From assembly GCA_963825565.1 (NCBI GenBank), contig CAWGTW010000004.1, positions 558,001 to 622,000 of the forward strand: DNA of 64,000 bases, given 5' to 3'. This DNA comes from JBFGCT01 sp963825565 (GTDB lineage: Bacteria > Actinomycetota > Acidimicrobiia > Acidimicrobiales > Ilumatobacteraceae). The translations under genes and the position numbers were made by a program. The notes beneath the pieces are model-generated. The model ran no database searches and was not told the DNA's origin. It saw only the letters and a program-made list of their open reading frames with translations. Shown piece after piece: positions 28,557 through 36,637 of the stretch. The first letter of the stretch is position 1. The number at the start of each line of letters is the position of its first letter.

Positions 28557-29960
28557 TTACAGGAGTTCGGCGGCCAGGCTGGCGACGTCGCTGCGCTCGC
28601 AGGACGTGAGCGTGATGTGCCCGAAGCAGCGCTGCCCGGCGAACGCCGACGACAGCACGCTGAGGGCGTTGTTGGACTCGCCGAGATACGGCGCATCGAT
28701 CTGGCTCGTGTCGCCGGTGAACACGACCTTGCTGCCCTCGCCGACCCGGGTCAGGATCGTGCGCAGCGTGGTCGGTTCGAGGTTCTGCGCCTCGTCGATC
28801 AGGACGAGTTGGCGGTGCAACGACCGACCGCGCAGGAACGTGACCGATTCCAGCGAGAGCTGGCCGCGGCTCGTCAGTTCCTCGATCAGGTTGCCCGCGT
28901 CATGACTGCTGCCGAGGTCGGTCAGGGCGACGATCGCATCGTGGATCGCCGACATCCACGGGTCGAGCTTCTCGTCGAGCCCACCGGGCAGGAACCCGAC
29001 GTCGGCCCGCCCGACCGGGACGAGCGGGCGATAGACGGCGAGCCGCTCGTACCGGCGGCGCTCGACGACCTGCTCCAGGCCGGCGGCGATGGCGAGCAGG
29101 GTCTTGCCCGTTCCGGCCCGCCCGTCGAGGGCGATCACCGAGATGTCCGGGTCGAGGAGCAATTCGAGCGCGAACCGCTGCTCCTTGCTGCGCGGGCGCA
29201 GCCCCCATGGTTCAGGTGTCGCGTGCGTCAGCAGCACGAACTCGTCGCCGACCACCCGCACGAGGGCCGACTGCGATCCGGCGCGCAGGACCGCGAACTC
29301 GTTCTCGGCTGGCCGGTCGCCGTCGCCGGGCACCACGGCGTCGATCGAGATCCCCCCGGCGGCGTAGAGGCAGTCGATCGCCTCGTAGGGCGCCTCGATC
29401 GACGTCCAGCCGACGGCCGGCCGCGCGCGATCGGAGCGGGTGAGACGGTGCTCTGCGGCGGGGACGCCGAGGTGTGCGGCCTTGATGCGCAGGGCCGCGT
29501 CGTTGCTGACCATCGTGGTCGGGCCGAAGTCGGACTGGCCGATCGCCGCCCCGATGATCCGGTTGTCCGGCACGCTCGGGTCGAGGCCGTGCTCGACGAG
29601 GAGATGCTTGCGGATGTTGTTGATCTCGATCTGCAGCGTCGTCCCGCCGCAACCGGTGGGGACGGGGGCTGCGAGCGACCCGCCGTGTTGCACCCGCAAC
29701 TCCTCGAGCGTGCGCAGCGCCGTGCGCGCCGCCCGCCCGACGTCGTCACTGCGGCTCTTGAGGCCGTCGAGTTCCTCGACGACCGTGAGCGGGATCACGA
29801 TGTCGGCGCCGACGAACTCGAGAACGCACGTCGGGTCGGAGATCAGCACGGAGGTGTCGAGTACCAGCCGGGTGCGCTGCCCTCCTTCGGTGCGATCGGA
29901 CCCGCCTGGCGTGATGCCGGTGGTCGGTTCGTCGGTCGAAGGAAGCAGGTCGGTCACCAT
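28557..29960 (-). CDS. PIN-PhoH fusion ATPase (PhoH2-like)
   Basis: A 467-residue protein joining an N-terminal PIN nuclease domain (residues about 30-160; LVLDTSVLISDP and VVEELDGLK carry the acidic metal ligands) to a C-terminal PhoH ATPase (Walker A DGRAGTGKT, Walker B LVLIDEAQNLEP). PhoH2 proteins in mycobacteria unwind and cut RNA. The usual antitoxin-like partner PhoAT is not obvious upstream. Start is ATG 29960 or GTG 29957; a GAGGAG box is better spaced for the latter. It is divergent from the HIT gene across a 199-bp gap. Confidence 0.88.
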   Translation of the reverse strand: MVTDLLPSTDEPTTGITPGGSDRTEGGQRTRLVLDTSVLISDPTCVLEFVGADIVIPLTVVEELDGLKSRSDDVGRAARTALRTLEELRVQHGGSLAAPVPTGCGGTTLQIEINNIRKHLLVEHGLDPSVPDNRIIGAAIGQSDFGPTTMVSNDAALRIKAAHLGVPAAEHRLTRSDRARPAVGWTSIEAPYEAIDCLYAAGGISIDAVVPGDGDRPAENEFAVLRAGSQSALVRVVGDEFVLLTHATPEPWGLRPRSKEQRFALELLLDPDISVIALDGRAGTGKTLLAIAAGLEQVVERRRYERLAVYRPLVPVGRADVGFLPGGLDEKLDPWMSAIHDAIVALTDLGSSHDAGNLIEELTSRGQLSLESVTFLRGRSLHRQLVLIDEAQNLEPTTLRTILTRVGEGSKVVFTGDTSQIDAPYLGESNNALSVLSSAFAGQRCFGHITLTSCERSDVASLAAELL

Positions 29961-30159
29961 CACTCCTCGGCGGTCTCCCGCGGAATCGGCTCGAATCGAG
30001 TTCCATTACCCAACGACGGCATTGATAGCCGAGCGTCCGCGCGCCGTGGTGGATGGTCGCCCGACGACTCTGCGGCACGACAAGCCCCTCGGTCGGCGAT
30101 GACGAGGAAGATCGGGACGGCGGCGCGGGTCGGCCGGCCGAGGCGGCCATGATGGGTCC

Positions 30160-30600
30160 GTGGGTGCAGCAGCCTCGGACCCCTCGTGCCCGTTCTGCGG
30201 GATCATCGCCGGCCGCGTCGCCGCCGACATCGTGTTCGACGACGACGTCGCGGTCGCGTTCCTCGATCGCTCGCCGCTGTTCCCCGGTCACACGCTCGTC
30301 GTTCCTACCAACCACGTGGTGACGCTCGGCGAGCAGGCGGATGCCGACATCGGACCGTTCTGGCAACGGGTGGCACACATCAGCCGATCGTTGCCAGAAG
30401 TGCTCGGCGCCCAAGGGACGTTCGTCGCCAACAACAACGTGGTCAGCCAGAGCGTCGCCCACCTCCACGTGCACGTGGTCCCCAGGGTGAAAGGCGACGG
30501 ACTGCGCGGCTTCTTCTGGCCGCGGACCAAGTACGCCGACGGCGAATCGGCGGCCATCGCGAGGCGCCTCAGGGTCGAGTTCGAGCCGTTCCGTCCGTGA
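30160..30600 (+). CDS. HIT-family hydrolase
   Basis: A 146-residue histidine-triad protein that would hydrolyse or transfer nucleotidyl groups. CPFCGIIAG at residues 10-18 is the usual zinc-binding N-terminus, and the catalytic triad is HLHVHVVPR near residue 103. Start is the GTG at 30160. Neighbours give no hint of substrate. A short GC hairpin follows the stop codon. Confidence 0.88.
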   Translation: MGAAASDPSCPFCGIIAGRVAADIVFDDDVAVAFLDRSPLFPGHTLVVPTNHVVTLGEQADADIGPFWQRVAHISRSLPEVLGAQGTFVANNNVVSQSVAHLHVHVVPRVKGDGLRGFFWPRTKYADGESAAIARRLRVEFEPFRP

Positions 30601-30602
30601 CG

Positions 30603-30627
30603 GGGCGGCCGAGGTGAATTGCCGCCC
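30603..30627 (+). terminator. short hairpin after the HIT gene
   Basis: GGGCGGC / GCCGCCC arms with an 11-nt loop, starting 3 nt after the stop codon. Plausible factor-independent terminator without a T-run. Confidence 0.45.
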
Positions 30628-30636
30628 ATCTCGGTC

Positions 30637-30650
30637 GTTGCAAGTGCAAC
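30637..30650. promoter_or_regulatory. small palindrome upstream of the HU gene
   Basis: Perfect inverted repeat GTTGCA-AG-TGCAAC about 140 bp before the HU start codon. It could be an operator; no matching second site was seen. Confidence 0.35.
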
Positions 30651-30788
30651 ATCTTCGATCCTTGAACGCCGTACGTCGCGGTCAGTCTCATGGTCCCGTT
30701 GCGCCGCACCTGCGGCGTGGCGGTGTCCTGTCCGTACGGCTACGCGGCGGACTGGCCACCGATCACGACAATCCGAAAGAGGAACTCA

Positions 30789-31070
30789 ATGGCAACCAAG
30801 GCAGAGATGATCAGCGACGTCGCTGAGGCAGCCGGTGTCTCGAAGGCTGAGGCCGAGGCGACGCTCGGCGCGTTCTTCGACTACGTCGTCGCCACGACGA
30901 TGAAGGGCGACAAGGTCGCGTGGGCGGGCTTCGGTTCGTTCAGTACGACCGAACGCAAAGCCCGCACGGGCCGGAACCCGCAGACCGGTGAGCCCGTCGA
31001 CATCGCCGCATCGACCGCGATGAAGTTCTCGGCCAGCTCCGCGCTCAAGGCCACCCTGAACGGAAAGTGA
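30789..31070 (+). CDS. hup: HU-family DNA-binding protein
   Basis: A 93-residue nucleoid protein. It begins MATKAEMISDVAEAAGVSKAEA and contains the DNA-binding arm signature GFGSFSTTERKARTGRNPQTGEP, with the usual ending KATLNGK. It dimerises and bends DNA. The start ATG at 30789 follows an AGAGGAA box. The next open frame, a pure KKAPA-repeat protein, begins 4 nt after its stop and in the +1 frame. Mycobacterial HupB has such a tail fused, so the two may be one gene split by an extra base, or a true two-gene version. Confidence 0.92.
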   Translation: MATKAEMISDVAEAAGVSKAEAEATLGAFFDYVVATTMKGDKVAWAGFGSFSTTERKARTGRNPQTGEPVDIAASTAMKFSASSALKATLNGK

Positions 31071-31074
31071 CCCG

Positions 31075-31548
31075 ATGAACGGAACCAAGAAGGCACCTGC
31101 GAAGAAGGCACCTGCGAAGAAGGCACCTGCGAAGAAGGCACCGGCCAAGAAGGCACCAGCCAAGAAGGCACCAGCCAAGAAGGCACCAGCCAAGAAGGCA
31201 CCAGCGAAGAAGGCACCAGCGAAGAAGGCACCGGCGAAGAAGGCACCGGCCAAGAAGGCACCGGCCAAGAAGGCACCGGCCAAGAAGGCACCGGCCAAGA
31301 AGGCGCCAGCGAAGAAGGCGCCGGCGAAGAAGGCGCCAGCGAAGAAGGCGCCAGCGAAGAAGGCGCCAGCGAAGAAGGCGCCAGCGAAGAAGGCGCCAGC
31401 GAAGAAGGCGCCGGCGAAGAAGGCACCGGCGAAGAAGGCGCCAGCGAAGAAGGCGCCAGCGAAGAAGGCACCGGCCAAGAAGGCGCCTGCGAAGAAGGCA
31501 CCGGCCACGACGGCCTCGCCGAGGCGGGCCGTTCCGAAGCGGCGGTAG
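31075..31548 (+). CDS. histone H1-like KKAPA-repeat protein
   Basis: A 157-residue, extremely basic protein: MNGT, then 28 perfect copies of KKAPA, then a 13-residue tail ending RRAVPKRR. It resembles the lysine/alanine/proline tails of eukaryotic H1 and mycobacterial HupB, which bind and compact DNA. It has its own ATG 4 nt downstream of the HU stop, without a separate good ribosome binding site, so translation would depend on HU termination. The residues carry no other domain. Confidence 0.8.
   Translation: MNGTKKAPAKKAPAKKAPAKKAPAKKAPAKKAPAKKAPAKKAPAKKAPAKKAPAKKAPAKKAPAKKAPAKKAPAKKAPAKKAPAKKAPAKKAPAKKAPAKKAPAKKAPAKKAPAKKAPAKKAPAKKAPAKKAPAKKAPAKKAPATTASPRRAVPKRR
31087..31506 (+). repeat. 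28-copy 15-bp tandem repeat encoding KKAPA
   Basis: Units of AAGAAGGCNCCNGCN repeat 28 times without interruption of the amino acid pattern. Third positions vary between units, with runs of identical units suggesting recent expansions. Length polymorphism and assembly collapse are both likely here. Confidence 0.95.
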
Positions 31549-31581
31549 CTGCGGGTGTCGCCCGCACGATCCGAGACGGTT

Positions 31582-31613
31582 GGCTCGGGCGGCTCTGCGG
31601 AGCCTCCCGAGCC
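31582..31613. terminator. bidirectional hairpin after the KKAPA gene
   Basis: A 14-position stem with one mismatch: GGCTCGGG.GGCTC / GAGCC.CCCGAGCC around a TGCG loop. It lies between the KKAPA gene (+) and the convergent PIG-L gene (-). Confidence 0.8.
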
Positions 31614-31676
31614 CCGTTCGTTCGGTGGCCGCGCGCCGACGACCGACCCGCCCGGCGCAGCGAGCGAACCATCAGG

Positions 31677-32450
31677 TCACAGGTCGGGGATGAGCTTGAA
31701 CACCTCGGCGGCGTCGAAGTCGAACGGTGCGCCGAGCGTGGCGAGTCTGGCTCTGATGCGGTCCCGGAACACGGCGAGCTGGTCGTCGTCGGTCGCCCGC
31801 ATCGTCGACTCGAACTGGCTCACGTGCGCCTCGAGCGCGGAGAGCTTGGCATCGACGAAGTCGCTGACGTCCTCGGCGTGGTCGGGCTCGTCGGCTTCCC
31901 ACAGGAGCAGCGCGTCCGGCCGGTGATGAGCGATGCCGTGGTCGCGGTCGAAGTGGGGGTCGCGTGCGGCGACGATGCCCTCACACGCGAGCAGCCCGGC
32001 GTTGCGGTGGTCGGGATGGAGTCGGTAGCGCTTCCAGGGATCGTGACCGAGCACGACGGCGGGGCGCAACTCCCGGATGACGAGCGCGACGGCCGATCGA
32101 ACGTCGAGCGTGCTGCGGAGCTCGCCGTCGACGTGACCGAGGAACCGCACCTCGCCCGCGCTCTCGCCGGCGAGCCGGCGAGCCGCCTCGCGCTGTTCGT
32201 CCTCGCGACGCCGCGCAAGCGCCACGATGTCCGCGTCGGGATCCCAGGTGCCCTTGGACCCGTCGGTGCAGATCAGGTGATGGACGGTGCAACCGGCAGC
32301 GGCCCACTTCGCGAGCAACCCACCGCAGCCGAACTCGACGTCGTCGGGATGCGCACCGATCGCCAGCGCCGACCGCGGCGGCTCCATGTTGCGGCTGAAC
32401 GCCGACGCGGTCAGCGAGAGCGGCGGTTGACCTGGTTCGTTTGCAGCCAT
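31677..32450 (-). CDS. PIG-L family deacetylase
   Basis: A 257-residue zinc-dependent N-acetyl-sugar deacetylase-like protein. The metal motif AHPDD is at residues 33-37 and the third ligand is in LHPDHRNAG. Members include MshB and Mca of mycothiol metabolism and LmbE-type enzymes. The GTWDPDAD and LGHVDGEL segments are typical of the family, but do not decide among members. The start at 32450 overlaps the end of cofC by 40 bp on the same strand; a second ATG at 32387 is less likely. Cytoplasmic, no signal peptide. Confidence 0.85.
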   Translation of the reverse strand: MAANEPGQPPLSLTASAFSRNMEPPRSALAIGAHPDDVEFGCGGLLAKWAAAGCTVHHLICTDGSKGTWDPDADIVALARRREDEQREAARRLAGESAGEVRFLGHVDGELRSTLDVRSAVALVIRELRPAVVLGHDPWKRYRLHPDHRNAGLLACEGIVAARDPHFDRDHGIAHHRPDALLLWEADEPDHAEDVSDFVDAKLSALEAHVSQFESTMRATDDDQLAVFRDRIRARLATLGAPFDFDAAEVFKLIPDL

Positions 32451-33061
32451 GGCGGGAGGACCTCTCTGATCAAGGGGTGGCGTAGGTCGCGCGGGGTGTC
32501 GACGTCGAGCGAAAGGTCGCGATCGACCCGGTGCTCGACGGGAACGGTGCGGTGGGCGATCGCCTGCGCGAGGTGACGGGAGAACGACCCGGCGCCGTAA
32601 TCGGCCCGGATCGGGGTCGCGACCGGGAACGACATCACGTTCGTACCGTCGCCGCGACGGTCCGGTACGAGGACGATCCGGCCGGTGGTCGCGATCGCCG
32701 CGAGCGGTGCCGGTCGGGCGAGATCGGCGTGGGCGATCACGACATGGTCGAACCCGCCCTCGACGATCTGGCCGACACCGTCGTCGACCGCCCCGTTCAG
32801 CCCGCGCCCGGGAGCCCAGACCACCGCTGCGCCCCGGCGCTCGGCCCAGGCACGGACGCCGGGGTCGTCACAGGCGACGAACACCGGGAGTTCGGCGACC
32901 GCATCGAGCACGCGCTCGGCCATCCACGCCGCAAACCGTACCCGTTCGTCGTCGTCGAGGACATCGGCCAGCCGGCCCTTCGCCTCCTCGAAGCGCTTGA
33001 CCGGGATCAAGACGGCGGCGTCCACCGGGCCAATGTATGCATCGATGCGCCCGATCGGCAT
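32411..33061 (-). CDS. cofC: 2-phospho-L-lactate guanylyltransferase (CofC), F420 synthesis
   Basis: A 216-residue nucleotidyltransferase that activates a phosphorylated C3 acid with GTP for coenzyme F420 synthesis. Family marks are VLIPVKRFEEAKGRL near the N-terminus, VIAHADLARP in the middle and VPDRRGDGTNVMSFP (the DGTN loop). The C-terminal segment SLDVDTPRDL is also typical. The ATG at 33061 starts it; a longer open frame upstream overlaps the divergent gene at 33090 and is rejected. It overlaps PIG-L by 40 bp, implying coupled translation. Other F420 genes are not in the window. Confidence 0.87.
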   Translation of the reverse strand: MPIGRIDAYIGPVDAAVLIPVKRFEEAKGRLADVLDDDERVRFAAWMAERVLDAVAELPVFVACDDPGVRAWAERRGAAVVWAPGRGLNGAVDDGVGQIVEGGFDHVVIAHADLARPAPLAAIATTGRIVLVPDRRGDGTNVMSFPVATPIRADYGAGSFSRHLAQAIAHRTVPVEHRVDRDLSLDVDTPRDLRHPLIREVLPPWLQTNQVNRRSR

Positions 33062-33089
33062 GACCGGCGCTCGACGGTACCGTGACCTG

Positions 33090-34421
33090 ATGTCGAGACG
33101 GGACGCGACCACCGGGGCCGGGTCGAGGTCGGCCGACCGCTCCGAGCCGCCACCCTCCGACCAGCCGTCCCGGGACCAGGCACCGGCCGGAGGGATCACG
33201 GTCGGCGTCGTCGGCCGGCCGGTCCGCGCCACGGTCTCGCCGTGGGGTGACGTCACGCCATGGGCGACCGGTGCGCCGTCGTCGGCCGGTGACCCCCCGA
33301 CGCTGGCGTGGTACGTCGCCGCCGACGATCGGTGGCACGAGCCACGCGCAGAGGTGACGGTACGCCAGCGGCGGGTCGGGGGCACCGCGGTCGTCGAGAC
33401 CCGCCTGCGGGTTCCCGACGGCGATGCGGTCCAGCGGGTGTGGTCGGTGGCCGATGGTGGCGGGCTGACCGTCATCGAGGTGGCCAACGACTCGCCGCTC
33501 GCCTTCGCCGTGGCGTTCGCCGGTGCGCCCGTGCTCACGTCGAGGCGGCCGGCGGACGTCCCGGTCCGCGGCATCGACCTCCCTGGCGACGCGGTCGTCA
33601 TGCCGGTCGGTCACCGGTCGTCGGTTCGGGTCGGGCTTGCGGTCGATGCGGTGTCGGGGGCGTTGCGATCTGGCGAGCTCGGTCCGGTTGCCGGCGCCGA
33701 CGCCGTCGAGCGGGGCTGGCTGGCCACGACCGGTCGTGCCAGCCGGCTGGAGCTCCCGGACCCGACGCTGGTCGATTCGGTCGTCGCCGCTCGCTGCGAC
33801 CTTCTGCTCGACGGCCCGGTCGACGCGGGCGACGACCCGGGCGGGTTCCTGCTCGACGTCGCCGAGCTCGTCCGGCTGGGTGACGATGCCGACGCGTGGC
33901 TCCCCGAGGTCGTCGCGCCGGCCGAGTCGGTCGCCAGGCAGAACGGTGCCGACGTGGCGGCCGCGCTGCGGTCGGCGCTGCGGGTCGCTCGTGCGGCAGG
34001 CGATCGGCGGGCGGCCGGCGACCTCGACCGCCTGATCGAGCGGCGCGGCGACCGGTCACCGGCGCCGGGCAGGCCGTTCGCCGAGATCGAGCGGGGGCGG
34101 TGCGCCGGGCGCTTCGTCCACGACGTCGAGACACTCCTCGTCGCCGGCGGCGAGCTGCTCCCGACCGGGTTCCCGACGCAGTGGCTCGGGCACGACTTCG
34201 CAGTCCATGGCGTCCCGACCGGGCCGGGCGGTTCGGTGTCGTTCGCCATCCGCTGGCACGGCGAACGGCCGGCGGTCTTGTGGGAGCAGCAGGGCGAGCC
34301 GGTCGTGCTCTGCGCCCCGGTCGTCGGGCCGGGCTGGTCGACGTCGGCCCGCTCCGGTGAGGCCTTGTGGGCGCCGGTCGTTCGCCGTCCGCGCAGCGCG
34401 CTGCGGGTCACCTCGCTCTGA
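33090..34421 (+). CDS. unknown 443-residue protein
   Basis: No family recognised. The first 35 residues are disordered. Residues about 35-215 are beta-rich with alternating hydrophobic residues (VTVRQRRVGGTAVVETRLRV, LTVIEVANDSPLAFAVAFAG), resembling the immunoglobulin-like or supersandwich domains found beside carbohydrate-active enzymes; that is only an impression. Residues about 230-350 are helical and acidic. The last 90 residues return to a beta pattern (SVSFAIRWHGERPAVLWEQQG). There is no signal peptide or transmembrane helix. It is divergent from cofC with only 28 bp between starts, so the two probably share a promoter region. Confidence 0.75.
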   Translation: MSRRDATTGAGSRSADRSEPPPSDQPSRDQAPAGGITVGVVGRPVRATVSPWGDVTPWATGAPSSAGDPPTLAWYVAADDRWHEPRAEVTVRQRRVGGTAVVETRLRVPDGDAVQRVWSVADGGGLTVIEVANDSPLAFAVAFAGAPVLTSRRPADVPVRGIDLPGDAVVMPVGHRSSVRVGLAVDAVSGALRSGELGPVAGADAVERGWLATTGRASRLELPDPTLVDSVVAARCDLLLDGPVDAGDDPGGFLLDVAELVRLGDDADAWLPEVVAPAESVARQNGADVAAALRSALRVARAAGDRRAAGDLDRLIERRGDRSPAPGRPFAEIERGRCAGRFVHDVETLLVAGGELLPTGFPTQWLGHDFAVHGVPTGPGGSVSFAIRWHGERPAVLWEQQGEPVVLCAPVVGPGWSTSARSGEALWAPVVRRPRSALRVTSL

Positions 34422-34597
34422 GCCGACCGTTCGCGCTCCGCGTCCTGCGCCCCGTGCTCCTCCGGCCCGTCGCGGCGTTCGCCTCGCCGGTGGGAGCGTG
34501 TCTCGTCGCTCCGGAGCGTCGGCCGTCCAGGCCGCGGGTGAACAACGGTCACGCAGGTCACCGGTGCGATCGTGAACAATCTGCGAACGACCGATCG

Positions 34598-34619
34598 GGC
34601 GGCCGACGTACCGGCCGCC
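34598..34619 (+). promoter_or_regulatory. hairpin upstream of selD
   Basis: GGCGGCC / GGCCGCC arms with an 8-nt loop, ending 29 nt before the selD start. It could terminate the upstream transcript or shape the selD leader. Confidence 0.35.
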
Positions 34620-34648
34620 TCGGGCTCCGGGTCTCGTAGCCTGTCGCG

Positions 34649-35668
34649 ATGACCGTGACCAATGACGCGCTCGACGATCTCCGGCTCACCGAGTGGACGA
34701 GCTGCGGGGGATGCGCTGCCAAGTGGGGTGCCGCGTTGCTCAAGGATCTCGTCGCCGACTTCCCGCTGCCGACCGATCCCACGCTCCTGGTCGGGCTGGC
34801 GCCGTTCGACGATGCCGCGATCTACCGCGTCACCGACGACGTCGCGCTCGTGTCGACGACCGACTTCTTCCCACCCCTGGTCGATCACCCCGCCGACTTC
34901 GGCGCGATCGCCGCGGCCAACGCCTGCAGCGACGTCTTCGCCATGGGGGGCCGGGTGGCGGTGGCGATCAACATCGCCGCGTTCCCCGAGCACTTCCCGC
35001 CCGACGCGATCGTCGCCATCTTCGAGGCGGCCGCACAGGTCGTCGACGAAGCGGGCGGCTCGATCGCCGGCGGCCACACGATCCGCAACCCGGAGCCGAT
35101 CTTCGGCCTCGCCGTCCAGGGTGTCGTCCATCCCGATCGCATCTTCCGCAAGTCCGGTGCCGTCCCCGGCGATGTGTTGCTGCTGTCCAAGCCGATCGGG
35201 ACCGGCCTCGCGCTCGCCCACGGCACCGCCGACGAGCGGGCAGCAGCGATCGTCGGGATGCGCCGGCTCAATCGCCGGGCGGCCGAACTGCTCTCGACGC
35301 TCGACGGTGCCGTGCACGCCGTCACCGACGTGACGGGCTACGGCCTGGCCGGCCACAGCTGGGAGATGGCCGATCGCAGCGGGGTGCGGGCGATCGTCGA
35401 GACATCGGGGCTCCTCGCCTATCCCGGCGCGTCCCGCATCGCCGACGCCGGCCATCGCACCGGTGGGGACATCCGCAACCGCGACTATCTCGCCGGACAC
35501 CTCGACTCGACCGCACCCGCCGGCGCCGAGGCGCTGTGCTTCGATCCGCAGACATCGGGTGGGCTGCTGGTGGCGATCGATCCTGCGGCAGCGGCCGACC
35601 TCGTCGGCGACCAATGGTGGCGGGTCGGCGAGATCGCCGCCGGCGATCCCCGGCTCGTGCTTCGCTGA
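34649..35668 (+). CDS. selD: selenide, water dikinase (selenophosphate synthetase)
   Basis: A 339-residue ATP-dependent enzyme that makes selenophosphate, the selenium donor for selenocysteine and 2-selenouridine. The N-terminal active site is TSCGGCAAKW with Cys19 and Lys25, so the form here uses cysteine, not selenocysteine. AIRS-fold blocks follow: TTDFFPPLVDHPADFGAIAAANACSD, GGHTIRNPEPIFGLAVQG and VTDVTGYGLAGH. The end PQTSGGLLVAI is also characteristic. Start ATG at 34649. No selA, selB, selC or mnmH is visible in the window. Confidence 0.93.
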   Translation: MTVTNDALDDLRLTEWTSCGGCAAKWGAALLKDLVADFPLPTDPTLLVGLAPFDDAAIYRVTDDVALVSTTDFFPPLVDHPADFGAIAAANACSDVFAMGGRVAVAINIAAFPEHFPPDAIVAIFEAAAQVVDEAGGSIAGGHTIRNPEPIFGLAVQGVVHPDRIFRKSGAVPGDVLLLSKPIGTGLALAHGTADERAAAIVGMRRLNRRAAELLSTLDGAVHAVTDVTGYGLAGHSWEMADRSGVRAIVETSGLLAYPGASRIADAGHRTGGDIRNRDYLAGHLDSTAPAGAEALCFDPQTSGGLLVAIDPAAAADLVGDQWWRVGEIAAGDPRLVLR

Positions 35669-35798
35669 CGGTCTGACCGTTCGGGGTTACCCGGCGGCGA
35701 TGTCCGGATCGTGGTGTGTCGAGGGGTCGGACGGGTCGGGGAAGCCGCCGGAGCACCGAAGGCCCGCCGCAGCGGGGCACGTGCCAGACTGATCGGCG

Positions 35799-36515
35799 AT
35801 GACCGTCACGCACGCGCGCCGTCCCTCGCGCCCCGTGAGGGTGTCCAAGAAGCGGGCGCCGACGCGGGCGATCGAGCAGGAACTGTGGGCGCGAGGGCAC
35901 GAGGTCGTCGTCGGCGTCGACGAGGTCGGCCGCGGTTCGTGGGCCGGTCCGCTGATGGTCGGGGCGGCGGTGCTCCCCCGGGACCGCCGGGTCAACGGGG
36001 TCCGCGACTCCAAGTTGTTGAGCGAGGCGGAGCGGGAGGCGCTGTTCGACCGCATCGCCGAGTGGTGCGACGCCTGGGCGGTCGGCGCCGCGAGCCAGCA
36101 GGAGTGCGACGAGCTCGGCATGTCGGCGGCGCAGAAGCTCGCCGCTCGACGGGCGATCGCCGGGCTGGGCATCACCGCCGACGTCGCGGTGACCGACGGC
36201 CGGTGGGACTTCGTGTCGCCGGCGGTGCCGCACGTCGAGCTGGCGGTCAAGGCCGACCTGCGCTGCCTCAGCGTCGCCGCGGCGAGCATCCTCGCCAAGG
36301 TCGTCCGCGACCGCGAGATGCGGCGGGTCTCCGAGGATTACCCGCACTGGTCGTTCGACACCAACAAGGGCTATCCGTGCCCGGTCCACAAGGCGGCGTT
36401 GCTCGGCTACGGGCCGTCGGCGATCCACCGCCGGACGTGGGTCTTCATGGACCACTACAACCCGTGGACCGCCGTCAAGCGCGTCCCTCCCGCCGGCCAG
36501 CTCCCCCTCTTCTGA
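35799..36515 (+). CDS. rnhB: ribonuclease HII
   Basis: A 238-residue endonuclease that removes ribonucleotides from DNA and RNA from RNA-DNA hybrids. The acidic active site starts with VDEVGRGSWAGPL near residue 41, the next block is VRDSKLLSEAERE, and the later acidic residue is in VKADLRCLSVAAASILAKV. A basic extension of about 30 residues precedes the fold. The start ATG at 35799 gives this extension; the next in-frame option is not clearly better. Flanking genes are not obviously related. Confidence 0.93.
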   Translation: MTVTHARRPSRPVRVSKKRAPTRAIEQELWARGHEVVVGVDEVGRGSWAGPLMVGAAVLPRDRRVNGVRDSKLLSEAEREALFDRIAEWCDAWAVGAASQQECDELGMSAAQKLAARRAIAGLGITADVAVTDGRWDFVSPAVPHVELAVKADLRCLSVAAASILAKVVRDREMRRVSEDYPHWSFDTNKGYPCPVHKAALLGYGPSAIHRRTWVFMDHYNPWTAVKRVPPAGQLPLF

Positions 36516-36637
36516 CCTCACGGTGAGTTCCGGCGTGGGCGGGTCCGTGCTGTGGGCGCGCCCCGACCCGACTCCGCGCTGATGCCCGACGTGCCGAGGC
36601 GGCGATCTCCGAGCTCGCCCCAGCTACGGTCGGCGAC

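Noticed and set aside
30786..31508. AGAFFAGAF-repeat membrane-like protein on the minus strand
   Set aside because: It is the reverse complement of the KKAPA codon repeat and of the HU gene; the hydrophobic pattern is forced by the repeat.
34422..34648. selC (selenocysteine tRNA) upstream of selD
   Set aside because: I looked for a long-acceptor tRNA with a UCA anticodon; only a simple 7-bp hairpin is present.
35322..36521. Minus-strand gene opposite rnhB
   Set aside because: Shadow frame; RNase HII motifs on the plus strand are complete and the shadow has no recognisable fold.
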